Assembly (NCBI GenBank): GCA_002633025.1
Contig: NMRB01001074.1
Span: 163,921-227,920, forward strand
Source: Notospermus geniculatus
Lineage: Eukaryota > Nemertea > Pilidiophora > Heteronemertea > Lineidae
DNA: 64,000 bases
Reading direction: 5' to 3'
The notes beneath the pieces are model-generated. The model was not told the origin of the DNA and searched no databases. It saw only the letters and a list, made by a program, of their open reading frames with translations. Position numbers and translations under genes: made by a program. Each line of letters opens with the position of its first letter. Within the stretch, counting starts at the first letter, position 1. Positions 1 through 12,200 of the stretch are shown piece after piece.

Positions 1-190
1 AAGCCCACATTTTGCAACCAATCAAAAGCACTGTAACATAATCCAACACATTTCTCAGTGGTTGAAATGTTCACTGGCTTATAGCGCAGATGATTTTAGC
101 TATATTTGGAAACCAATCTTTTTACATTGACGAAGGCGATCCAGTGAAGCGCCATCTTTTAGCAAAGTGGAACCAAATGTCTACTTGTAC

Positions 191-247
191 CTTCTGCCGA
201 TGGGAAATCATTCTTTATCTCCTCCTCCATGGAGAGCTCGGTGGAAT
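191..247 (-). CDS. RP1L1: RP1L1-like last visible exon
   Basis: 57 nt after ACTCGCCAG, before GTACAA; phase 1-1; codes STELSMEEEIKNDFPSAE. The phase-1 donor means the gene continues left of the window. Confidence 0.6.
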
Positions 248-3200
248 CTGGCGAGTCAGGTCGACCACAGATGATGGCTGGAATATTCAATGACAGTTCA
301 CAGAGGCGATTCTATTCACTATACAGCTTGGCGAGACTATTTTCTTCACTGAATACAAACAAAAGTGGCCACACTGTTCATAGACTAGGCCTACAGCTTG
401 AAGAAGCCATTCAGAGATAATCTCACGTAGATAAATCCCCAAATATACTGAGTACCACGCTTGGAATGTTATTGAAAGACAATAGATGTACTAAAGTAAA
501 AATAAGTGAAGTACTGTAAATGTGTACCTGTGTTAGTTACAGAATCATTGTCTTTGAAAAAGCTATCCTCGGCCGACATGTCTGACAGTGTCGTGGACCT
601 AGCGTCGTCATCATTTTGAATCAGACTGTCATCTGGACGGGAAGCAATTTCAGGAGATATTAGCTGATGTGTTGAACTGAACCATGCAATCTTGTGACCT
701 TAACAACTGTTTGGACAAGTCATAGTCTTTGTGACTTGGAGTATGAACACTTCAACTACATCCTTCAATATTTAGCCTCCTTAAGATTGGAAGCAGCACA
801 TCAAGCAGACCCATCAATAAAAGGAATGTTCTTTATGAGTCATCGAATGAAGGGCAATCATCAACATGAAGTAAGAGAAACAAAGGATTGAGAATGCATG
901 TATTATGTACCTTCGTCAAGGAAATCCTGGAGTCTCGTCAAAAAAGCTGCCCACAGAGAAAAGAGATCAATCAAAATATGGTACGAACAGTTCATTTACG
1001 AGAAAAAAGGCTGATGAACCTCATGCTCTCTTTCTATATTTTACACTATTGATGGTAACAAGGAGAAAGCACAACATCCAGCATCCTCGCACCCACGGAG
1101 GGTACGGCCGTAAATGACCTGAGATTCTCAGGATGAACATCCAGAGGAGTCTGAGCCCCTTCCATACTTACAAGGGCCAATAATGCCTATGACTTCGGCC
1201 CTGACGGAAAAATCAAATACAAATATGCTGAACAAACAAAAGGTTTGATGAAGATGGTGAACGAAATCTGGAAAATGTGTTTACCTCTTGAACCCTCTGT
1301 GATGGTGCCAACTGGGGAAAAGGAATGATGACAACGATATTAATCAACCAATGGTTCAAAGAAGTGATTAAAGTGATTGTCTAAACCTTCAAATACTTTT
1401 GACACCATGATCTTGAATGACTGAAGTCTGATGAGGAAGACAAAAACAGAGAAATGGTCCATGTAGGTACATTACATTGTATGTGACAAATACTTGACTC
1501 AAATGAGTTTTATACCAAATGACACTTTGTCGAGAAGGATTTAGAGTCCAGAGGTCAAAGAAGTTACCGGTAATCTGATTTACGATCTTAATAGGTCAAA
1601 ATTGGCAAAGAAATGAAAATGAAAAAGAGATTTCAATATTGTAATCACCTGACCGATGCCATGGTGTGACTGACAATGGTGGACTAGCGCCAGTCGCGGT
1701 GGTCGTGTGGGAGATGTAGACGTAATCAGCTGTCAAGGAGAAGAGACACACGTAAATGATGAGTTCCCATGACAAGGAATATCAGTGACAAGAAAGGAAA
1801 ATTTCGTGAAACTTCACAACATGTTCTCTGGCTGTGCGTATCTGCCCCTTGCTGACAAATCCATTCTGTCAAGGACCATACCTATCATCAGTTCTGTAAG
1901 ATGCTGTCATCCTGATTCAGAGAGAGAACCATGTCACAGTGAATTAACATATTGGCTCCTCTTTGGTGTTCGAAGATACTGAAGTCTAAGGCAAAGAACT
2001 GAATTTAAAGAAGAAGATGACTAGGTGATCACCTGGTTGGATTGCAGCCACAGGCGTCAGATCTGAACTTGTCCTTCCTCGAACTTGCCCCTCCTCCTCG
2101 TCTTGTTCCACGAATGATACACCACGGGCATGCTCCAGCGTACTGAAGTCTGTCTGTGCTGAAATGCTCCGATATGTTGGCAACCCTGATCTGGGACGTT
2201 CTGGTGGGGTAGGAGACGTTCCCATCTCCACTGCATTCTTGGTTGGAGTCCTCAGTAGTATTGGAGAAGAGGCCATATCCTTTTCGGTAGGTGTCACCAA
2301 CTGTTCTGAGTAAGTTGCCGCATCAGGATGATTTTGAATTCCAACTAGTGTAGGTGATGTGGCCATATCTTGCTGATTTGGGAATTTAGGGGCTGTCACA
2401 GAAGAGACGATGTCACCATGATGTGAGCTTTGTGGAGGCGTTGGTGACGTGGCGATATCCTTATAGGTAGTCATCCCCATGGGTAAAGGGGATTGTCTAG
2501 CATCAGTCTGAGCTGGCATCCTCTTCCCCTTGAGGGCAGGGTCCGTTTCTGGTGAGGTCACTGGGGGTGTGGGGGATGTGGCCATGTCTACTAGATCAAT
2601 GCTTCTCATAAGTGGTGATTTTGTGCCTACATCCATTTGATCAGCACCCCTTTCATAGGTTAGGGGCACAGTCTTGTTTGTTTCATACGGCGTCTGAGGG
2701 GGTGTTGGGGAGGTGGCCATATCTACTTGACCGAGGCTTCCCACAGGTGGAGATACTCCGACCGTGTCTGCCATATCTGCCATCTTCATCGAGATGGGAG
2801 AGGTGGCCATGTCTGACATGCCAATGGCTACATGACCAGAGGTCCCGGTGAGGGTAGGAAACCTTTCCCCGTGATCTGAGTTCTTTAGCCAAGAGGCAGC
2901 CACGTCTACCCCATCTGAGGTTCTGAACAGTGTAGGTGAAGTAGTCATGTCCACCTGATTTGGAGTCCTTGGTGGTGTAGGTGATGTGGCTCTGTCCGCA
3001 CAATCTTGAGTCCTTGAAGGTGTTGGTGATGTGGCCAGGCATACTAGCTCTGGAGTCCTAGAGGGCAGAGGTGATGTGGCCACGTCAATGAGCTTTGGAG
3101 TCCTTGGTGGTGTTGGTGATGTAGCCATGTCTGCACAATCTGGAGTCCTTGAAGGTCTCGGTGAGGTGGCCAGGCATACTAGCTCTGGAGTCCTAGAGGG

Positions 3201-6200
3201 CAGAGGTGACGTGGCCACGTCTACGAGGTTTGGAGTCATTGGTGGTGTAGGTGATGTAGCCATGTCTACTAAGTCTGGGGACCTTAACGGTGTAGGTGAT
3301 GTGGCCATGTCTACCAGGTCTGATACCCTTGAGGGCAAAGGTGATGTGGCCCTGTCAGCCAGTTCTGAAGTCCTCGACAGTTTTGGTGACATGGGCATAG
3401 GAGAAGTGGCCTTATCTACTGCATCAGGAGATGGCATGGGTGTTGGTGATGTGGCCATATCAACTAGATCTGCAGTCTGCACGGGCATAGAAGTGTCCAC
3501 GTCCAGTAGGTCAGGAAACTGCATGAGTCTGGGTGATGTTGCCACGTCATTAAGACCAAAAGCTCCCATGGACAGAGGCGATGTGGCCATGTCCCTGTGA
3601 TCAAAACATAGAATTGGTGTTGGTGAAGCAGCCGCGTCCACTTGCTCAAAGAACATGTATGGTGTGGGTGTTGGCGACAAGGCAATGTCGACTTGATCTG
3701 AAGCTGTTGAGGGTGTTGGCCACGAGATTGAATCCAAAAACCTTGTGGGCATAGGTGATGTGGCCACATCAACTTGATCTGGCGTTGGCATTGGTGTGGG
3801 CGATGTTGCCATGTCCTTTTGATCTAAAGTCCTACTAGCCAAAGGTGATGTGGCTACGTCAACTTGTTCCACAACCCTTGCAGGAGCTGGTGATGTGGCC
3901 ACGCCCATTTGTTCAAAAAATGGTAAGGGTGAAGTTGAGAAGTTCAGGTCTACTTGATCTAGATATGGAGTTGGAAAAGTTGGAATCAGTGTAGGTGATG
4001 TGGCCATGTCCACTAGATCCAGAGGTGGCAACGGTGTAGGTGATGTAGCCATGTCCACTAGATCTGAAGTTGGAATTGGTGTAGGTGATGTGGCCATGAC
4101 TCCTCGATCCAAAGGTGGAATCGGTGTAGGTGATGCGGCCATGTCCACTAGATCCGAAGGTGGAATCGGTGTAGGCGATGTAGCCATGTCCACTAGATCC
4201 AAAGGTTGAATCAGTGTAGGNNNNNNNNNNNNNNNNNNNNNNNNNNNNNNNNNNNNNNNNNNNNNNNNNNNNNNNNNNNNNNNNNNNNNNNNNNNNNNNN
4301 NNNNNNNNNNNNNNNNNNNNNNNNNNNNNNNNNNNNNNNNNNNNNNNNNNNNNNNNNNNNNNNNNNNNNNNNNNNNNNNNNNNNNNNNNNNNNNNNNNNN
4401 NNNNNNNNNNNNNNNNNNNNNNNNNNNNNNNNNNNNNNNNNNNNNNNNNNNNNNNNNNNNNNNNNNNNNNNNNNNGCCATGTCCACTAGACCCAAAGGTG
4501 GAATTGCTGTAGGCGATGTAGCCATGTTCACTAGATCCGAAGGTGGAATCGGTGTTGGTGATGTGGCCATGTCCACTAGATCCAAAGGTGGAATCGGTGT
4601 AGGCGATGTAGCCATGTCCACTCGATCCGAAGGTGGAATCGGTGTAGGCGATGTTGCCATGTCCACCAGATCCAAAGGTGGAATCAGTGTAGGCGATGTG
4701 GCCATGTCTACTCGATCCAAAGGTGGAATCGGTGTCGGCGATGTGGCCATGTCCACTAGATCCAAAGGTGGAATCGGTGTAGGCGATGTTGCCATGTGCA
4801 CTAGATCCGAAGGTGGAATTGGTGTAGGCGATGTGGCCATGTCCACTAGATTGTCTTGGTTTGATTCATGTCGTCCTCCACCTACAGATTTCCACTCGAT
4901 GCTAAGTGGTACCACAGGCGATGTGCCCGCATCCATCAACTCTGTTATTGACAATCTACCTGTCACTGAATGACGGCTTCCTCGCATTTCCATTCTCCCG
5001 ACACCAGAATGCTCCATTACACCTGGTTCTGTAGGAGAAACTCTGCCTGGTGATGTGCTTCTGTCGTTCAATTCCATTCCCAACGGAAGAGGACCTAGGC
5101 TTGCATGTTCCTCCACAGATACACCTCTGTTGTCCACTGCAACAACCATGTCTGCTTTCCGGGACAGAAGACCTGGACTTGGTGGTATCCCTGGTGAAGT
5201 ACTGACGTCATTCAACTCAACAATGGTGTTCTTGCACAAGGAAAGAGACGCCAAATCTGGAGCTGGGCTGCCCTTTTGTAACTCCAGGGCAGTATTTTCT
5301 GAATCCGACAGTGCTGGACTTGGGGGACAGGACCCTAGATTATCTGACTCGACTGCAGATGCCCTGCCTGAGGAAGGGAACTGTTCATGTGATAACTTTC
5401 CCAAGGAACCCACTTCAGAACATGGACTAGTGGATGGAAGAGCCATGGAGACACTAGATGTCGGAGTTTCAAGATACAGCGGATCAGTTCTGTCCTCACG
5501 GATGGGTTTTCCCACATGAACTGGTTGATCATAATACTTAGGATCTATCTCGGTCACAAAGAACGCTTGGTAGTTCACATCCGGGACTGGGTATTCTCTG
5601 TGGGTGGTCACATCCAGAGCTTTGTTCAACTTCCCCCACAACCGTCTTGGAGTTTTAGGCAGTCCCTTGTGGTCAGGTTTGTGGATAGCCATGATTGGAG
5701 GGCTGCTTCCAGTTCCCACATCTACAAGGTTAGCTTTCATGTTTGGTGCAGGAGAGGTCCTCTCACCCTTACTTTTCAGGTGATCATCGATAGAAGGTAA
5801 CTTTGGTGGACTGGTTCCAGTGCCAGTGTCGACAGGACCCTTTTTCACAAGTGAGGATACAGGTGGACTTGCTCCAGTAGCAACACTCGAATAGTTCTTC
5901 TTCCTGACTTGTTGAGGTGGGCTTGCCCCTGTACCAGTGTTGGTGCGCAGTTTTACTGCGGCAGTGTAAGGTGGGCTGGCTCCTGTACCAGTACTGATAT
6001 GATTTTTTAGGGTTAACTTGTCAGGTGGGCTGGCCCCAGCATCAGTACTGACACAACCTCTATTCAACTTGATGACAGGAGGGCTAGCCCCAGTGGCGGT
6101 GCTGGTCTTGTCTTTCTTAACTACTGGTGGGCTGGTTCCAGTAGCAGTGCTGACAACATTATTCATTAGAGCTGACATGAGAAGGTTGTCCTTGGAAGCA

Positions 6201-9200
6201 GGACCCAATCCACTACTTCGACCAGTGGGCACCACTTTAGGCTGCACTCCACTTCCTGGGTCCTTGTTACATTCAGCTGCCTCCTCGGTGGCCAAGTGTT
6301 GCTCAATTGCTTCAAATTCTTCTAATGACTGGTTGGGCACCGTCGTGCCAGTTTCAGCTGTGGTAACGCCGCTCCCATGGTAGGACGCATGCAAAGATAA
6401 TGCCTGTATCACGTCACTCCCATAAGGTATTGCTTCATCGGACGGTTCACGTAAAGGAAGTTCATAAACTGGTTGAGAAGCGTAAGTACCAGGTGTGGTG
6501 AGACTGGAATGTTGCAGATGATATTTCACGTGTGATGAGTCATCCTCCTCACTCCCGAAGAAATCTTCCGGTGAGCTCAAGTCCGAGTCCATGTGATTCC
6601 TTGTGGCACGATCAGGTTTGTCAGTCCACCGATCTGAATCATTCGACAGAGCATGCTTCAACGTGATTGGCACTGCTACCTGCTCAACGCCATCAGCAAC
6701 CGAAAGGCGAACATCAGGATCAGGATCACGTGAGATATCCCTGCCTGACTGGGACAACACAGGTCTGATCCCAACATAGTTCTCACCAATACCCTGTGAG
6801 GGAATCACTTTGCTCTTTGAGGCAGTCTCTGCTTGACCACCTGCAAGGCAAGCAGGATATATTGGCAGGTTAGTATTTGTTAGTTGTTTATCATTGACAC
6901 CAATACCAACTAAACTGAAGCCAGGCGCAAGGGATTTGATCTTCTCTCGTTCCTGTAACGTCGAACCGTCTGGTGTGAAGTGAACATGTCTTGTTAGTGA
7001 TGGAGGTGGGCTTGCCGATGTCCCTCTGTCAACCTTCAAACTTCCAGCCACTTGTTCCATTTTTTTGACATTGCTAGTGTCACCCACACTAGGCAGACCT
7101 TTTCTGGACATACTCTGTCTGTTTGGGTTCGTTTGGGCTTCAGTACCAACGCTGTGTTTTTTGCGATTGTCTTTAGTAGACTGCAAGGAGTTTGACTGTT
7201 CATTATCGATCCTGCCAGGTGACGGCAGGCCTACTGAAGTCCCACGATCAACTTTACGCTTGGCAGCTGAAGTTCCTCTATCAACCTTACGCCGGGCAGT
7301 CTTCTTGTTTTGTTTATGAGATCTCGTCTTAGTTGTTGCGGGTTCATTTTCAACCGGTGACAGAAACCCCTTCGTTTGCATGGACTTGTTGAGATGCCCC
7401 GGCTCCTGTCCCGATGAGTCAGTCTTGTCTAAGACCAGGCTCTCTTCCCTTGTAGTTGTTTCTGATTGTGTGATTGTTGACAAGGCGTATAGTGATGGAG
7501 TTGTCATCGTCTCTGCATCCGAGCCAACTCCAGACACCGTGACGTGAGTCACAGATGTTGAACTTGTGTATGTCGTAACAACCCTTTGGGAGTTTACCAA
7601 CGGCGACGGACTCGTCATGGTTTGGACATCACAATGTACAACAGACTGATGGAGAGTTGAATGCTTTGTAAAGTTGTTCTCAGACGGATCACCGACTGTT
7701 CCATCCTGCAAGTCATCCATACTATTGCCATGAATCAACTGGACAAGCATCGGTAAAACTTGTCGCCAATGCGGGTTCTCTCCATCCCGGTTCGGCAAAG
7801 CGTACCTCGTTGTCTGAACATCAGAATCAGGATCTCCCTCTGTCAGGATAGAGGCTATGCTCTCCAGATCCTGGCTGGTGGAGACAGACAACACAGCATA
7901 CTCCAAGTAGGATCCCCCTGTGCCACCATTTCTCCTGTCAGCGAAATCCCTTGCGGAGGGAAGACCCTCCCCCTCTGATGGAAGGGAGGGCGAGTTCTGG
8001 TCGTACATGACAATCAAAGCCTGACGGGAGCGAGGACTTTCCTCAGAATGCAAAGCAAACTCAAACAGACTTCTCTCTCCTCTGGTCTGATCCTGCTGCC
8101 CAGACCTCCCCTTCTTCTGACGCCGAGTGCTAGGTGCTCCGATAAACGTGTTTGGCATGGACCGAACAAGTCTCTTGTGATGAGAATGATGCGATTGAAC
8201 TCTGCCCTGCCTGTGCATGGATGCAGACCGGTACAGATGCTGATTTTGTGAAGCTTGTAATGACAGGCCGTCTGGGTCCGTGCTCACCATCTGGTCTCGT
8301 TTTCCTGGTTTGTGCTCCGCCTTCATCTTACCTTCTGAATTCACAGAAGGTAAAGTCTGAGCCTGCATTTTGTTTGGATCATTCCCTTTGGTCTCTGCTG
8401 TCTTCTCATAGAAAGAAGACTTCCAATCTTGCAGTGTAACCCCACCAATCTGTTCTGCCCTATCTGGTCTTTCCTGCGATGTTTTGGCTGGGGTTTTGCC
8501 ATCAGACTTAGAGGCACCAACATGAGGCAATGACGTACTGCTAGTTACCGGCCACACTGACAAGACATGGTCTCCTGGTCCAATGGCTCTTGAAGATTCT
8601 GCTGTATCAATGCCAAAGTTAAAAGGTGTTGCTCTTCTCCCACCCACAGGTTTCAGATGAACCGGGGAGATGCTTGGGCTGCTCTGAATCGATAGCGGAG
8701 CATCTGATAAGGAACCTGGGGTCCCGGGCCGTCCAGGTCCCTTACCACCCCCTAAAAAAGGCCCACTGTAGGGGTAAAACTTGTCGTACACAACAGGCTT
8801 GTCCACCTTCCTGTCCTTCTGACGCCTCCTGGGTTTGATTTTCAAATCACCAGGAAAATCTTGGGCCAATTTTGTAAACTGCGGATCATTTGACCTTTGC
8901 CTGAGATTCACAGGAACTTCCAAGTAGGGGTTGCTGTTCCTCCTCGGCCCCTGACCCTTGCCTTCCTTTTGTCCTTCAGGTAACTTAGGCTGCACTCTTT
9001 CCCTTTTGGCAGCCGTGGGTCTGCCAACACTAGCATTCTGCTTCTCCTCCATCTGCTTCTTACAAAGCTTAGCAACACCTTTCAAGGCTTCCATCTTTTT
9101 CCTATTAACTCTTCTTGGTTTGCCGACTTTTGTTTCTGTCGGTACGTCTCCCTCATTCTTCAGCTTGGAGCTGATGTGTTTACATGTAGACTCACTGGCA

Positions 9201-12200
9201 TCCTGCCCCGATCCAAGGAAAAGTGGTACTCCCACGTTCGGTCTCCGTTTCCTACAAGACGTACTGCTGGCAGTACTCAAACCTGGTGACAACCGTGAAA
9301 CCCCTGGTTTATTTGCTCCTGAAGGCTCGGGATTGGACACCTTTTCCTGCGAGGAGACCACAGACTCATCTCCATTATCACGGGTGAAGTACCCACTATC
9401 TCTGAGGTGCGCTGCATCTTTGCCTGCACCAACGGCAACATCGCCAGAATGCTTCTCATGGTTTTGTAAAAGTGCAACCTTATTCTCTGATACCGGTGTT
9501 TTCAATGATCTCACTGGCTGTGTGCTTCTGCTCTTTCCCTCTGATTCGTATGGCTTGTCGTCAACAGGAGCAGACTTCTGCTGAGGAAGTTTACCTTTGA
9601 GGGAAATTCCAGGTGGTTTGTTTCCTATCTCTTTCAGTAGATTGTCTGGGGAGGGAGGGGGACTGGGCCCAGTACCAATACTCCGGCGTCGACGACCAGA
9701 GAACATCTCATCAGTGGTATTTTCTTTTGAGTGAGACGGACTGGGTGAATCGAAAGGGCTTGTGGCAACACCGACAGTCCAGAACCTAGGTTCCCTGGGA
9801 GAGACCGCCTCCATGTTCGTCGGACTCTTACCGGAGGTGATGGGGCTTGTGCCGACATCTTGAAAACGTGGCCCATCATCTTCTCCTTCACTGCTAGCAG
9901 GGTCGTCGTTGAGTAGCATGGGATTCGTTCCTTCATTCCAACGGACAGCAACACAACCTGAGCCTTCCTTGAAGGAATTCTCCATGGTGCCTTCCTGGCT
10001 CGCTCCTATCCCTGCATCCCGGTGACTCAGTTCAACATTGATATCATCTTCTTCATCTTCAAGAGATGACTCATAGGATGGCGCAGGGCTGGCTCCAACT
10101 CCAACGTCTCTATAATACTCCCCATCAGGAGGTGATGACGATGAGGCTGTGGGACTCGGACCTACGCCTTGACTCCTTGTGTCTGCTTCCCATGTCTCCT
10201 CAGGCTCAGAGACGTAGAGGTCACTCGGGGTGGCACTGAAATGATCAGGACTGACTCCAATTCCAACACTTCTACGTCTGCCTTCTGTAAGGTCCGTCTC
10301 ACTGTTCTCCACCGGTCTCACCATATCCACAGGCCCGAAGGATAATTCAGTATATGACGCTGCCCTTTCAATGATGTGTGAATCAGTCGGGCTGGTCCCA
10401 ATCGCAATATTCCAGTACTTCGGCATCAACGGCTGCGTACTCTTATCAGTTTCCTCGTGCGAGTCTTCGGCTGGTGAGGTAGGACTTGGTCCAGTGCCCA
10501 CACTCCTGTAAGTGTCTTCCCTTCTGAATTCTGACTCTTGTCTTGCTGGATTAGCTCCATCGCCCATATTTTCATAAGGAGGATATGAGTCCTCATTTCT
10601 AGCACCTTCTTCTCCATCATCTAAAACTGTATGTGTAGCTCCCATTCCATCCACTGGACATGCCATCTCATCCGATCCCTCCCCATCCGTTCCCTCAGAC
10701 CCAAAACCACTGACACTATCATCACTGGAAGGTACAGTATTCAAATCAGGTTCGCATGATCTCAACTTGCCATTCAAAGTGAACCCTGAATCACCAACTT
10801 GACTTGACTGGTCTTTGCTCAGTGCCGAGAAGCTGATTCCTGTTCCAGTACTTCGTACGTCGACAGGAGCTCTAACAGCACTCTGTCTTGCCTCCATTTC
10901 TGTGTCCAAGACTTCGTTTTGTTGTGGACCCGAGGGTGGCACAATCTCTGGAACCTGATTGGCACCAGCTCCAATGCCCTTCTGCCACCTTTTCTTTATG
11001 AGATTTCTATTAGTGGTTTCAAGGAAATGCTGCTTGCTAGGACTAGGAGGGTGGACAACGGGACTTGCTCCAGTGCCAGTGGTTGCATACTTTGGCCCAA
11101 CTGTATGACTGCCTTCACTATTTTCCGCACGTGCCGCTTTGGGATGACTATCCATATCCACCACGGGACTAGCCCCAGTACCGGTGGTTCTGTACTTCGG
11201 TTCCAGCAGTGGATTGCCATTGCCTGCAACCCCAGCAAGATTCTTAGTGGCTGTGAGGTGATGCACAGGACTTCCACATTTAATTTCCCTTGATGGGTTG
11301 GTGCCATCCGTTTCCCGGCCTCTTTCAGAAGGATCACATTGGGGGTCAGAGGGAACAGGTGGAATTCCAGTCCCAATACTTCTGTATCTGAACTGCAAAG
11401 TCTGGTCAGACGTTCCAGACTTGCCATGCAGATTTGCTGAGGGGCCATGCTTTTGAGGTTCAGAAGTCCTCCTGAGCCTAGGTTCCCTGACAGGCAGGCT
11501 ATCCTTCGAAGTTGCTCTGCTGTTTCTGTCGTTCGTGCCAAAAGGTAGACTGTTCACTGCTGGAAGTGGAGGAGGACTAGCTCCAGTACCACATGTTCTG
11601 TATCTTGGCAACCTTGGTGGTCCAGCAGCAGCATCAACATTGTTACCAACAGCAGGTGGACCTGCCCAGGTCCTAGAACTCTGACCTCTGGCATGTAAAA
11701 TGGCATTGATACTGGTTATAACTGCATCAGGGGAAGTTGTAGTTCCTGCCATTTGACGCTGATTTGAGTTTGTGTCTCCAATATTTGAAACATAAGTCTG
11801 AATGATGCTGATCTGATGGTGGCTATAACCTTGGTAACCTGGGTTTAGACGGAATAAATCCTTGAGATTAGCAGAACTGTATTGTTTAGAAGTGACAGTT
11901 ATCCCCTTGTCCTTGTACATGGGGAGTTTGTCTGGACTGACAGATGTGCCTATGTCCCTATATCGAGGCAACCCATCGGGAGAGATGAAAGTCATTGCGT
12001 CTTTATACAGAACAAACATATCTGGGCTCACTGCAATGCTGGCGTCCACCTTGTGGCTCCTGTAGTGGAGTTTATCTTTGTAGACAAGAGTATTACATGG
12101 CCTCGCTACATCTTTAGGAGTATCGTCTAGTTCTTGATTCTGCTGGAGTTCTGGATCTTCAGGGCTCAGGGGTATCACAGAATCATCCGACTCATTCCCA

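Noticed and set aside
1986-4202. A separate gene starting at 4202 on the minus strand
   Set aside because: The frame starts with TTG inside the repeat and is only separated from the upstream frame by the N run. It is the same exon, which moreover ends at the donor after 2033, not at the stop at 1986.
2195-4856. CRISPR array or prokaryotic repeat
   Set aside because: Direct 45-bp units without spacers, in frame within a eukaryotic exon.
3031-4973. Plus-strand open frames with GVGDVAMSTRSKGGI repeats
   Set aside because: Antisense image of the 45-bp array. The minus frame keeps a conserved protein motif as copies diverge, while the plus frame does not.
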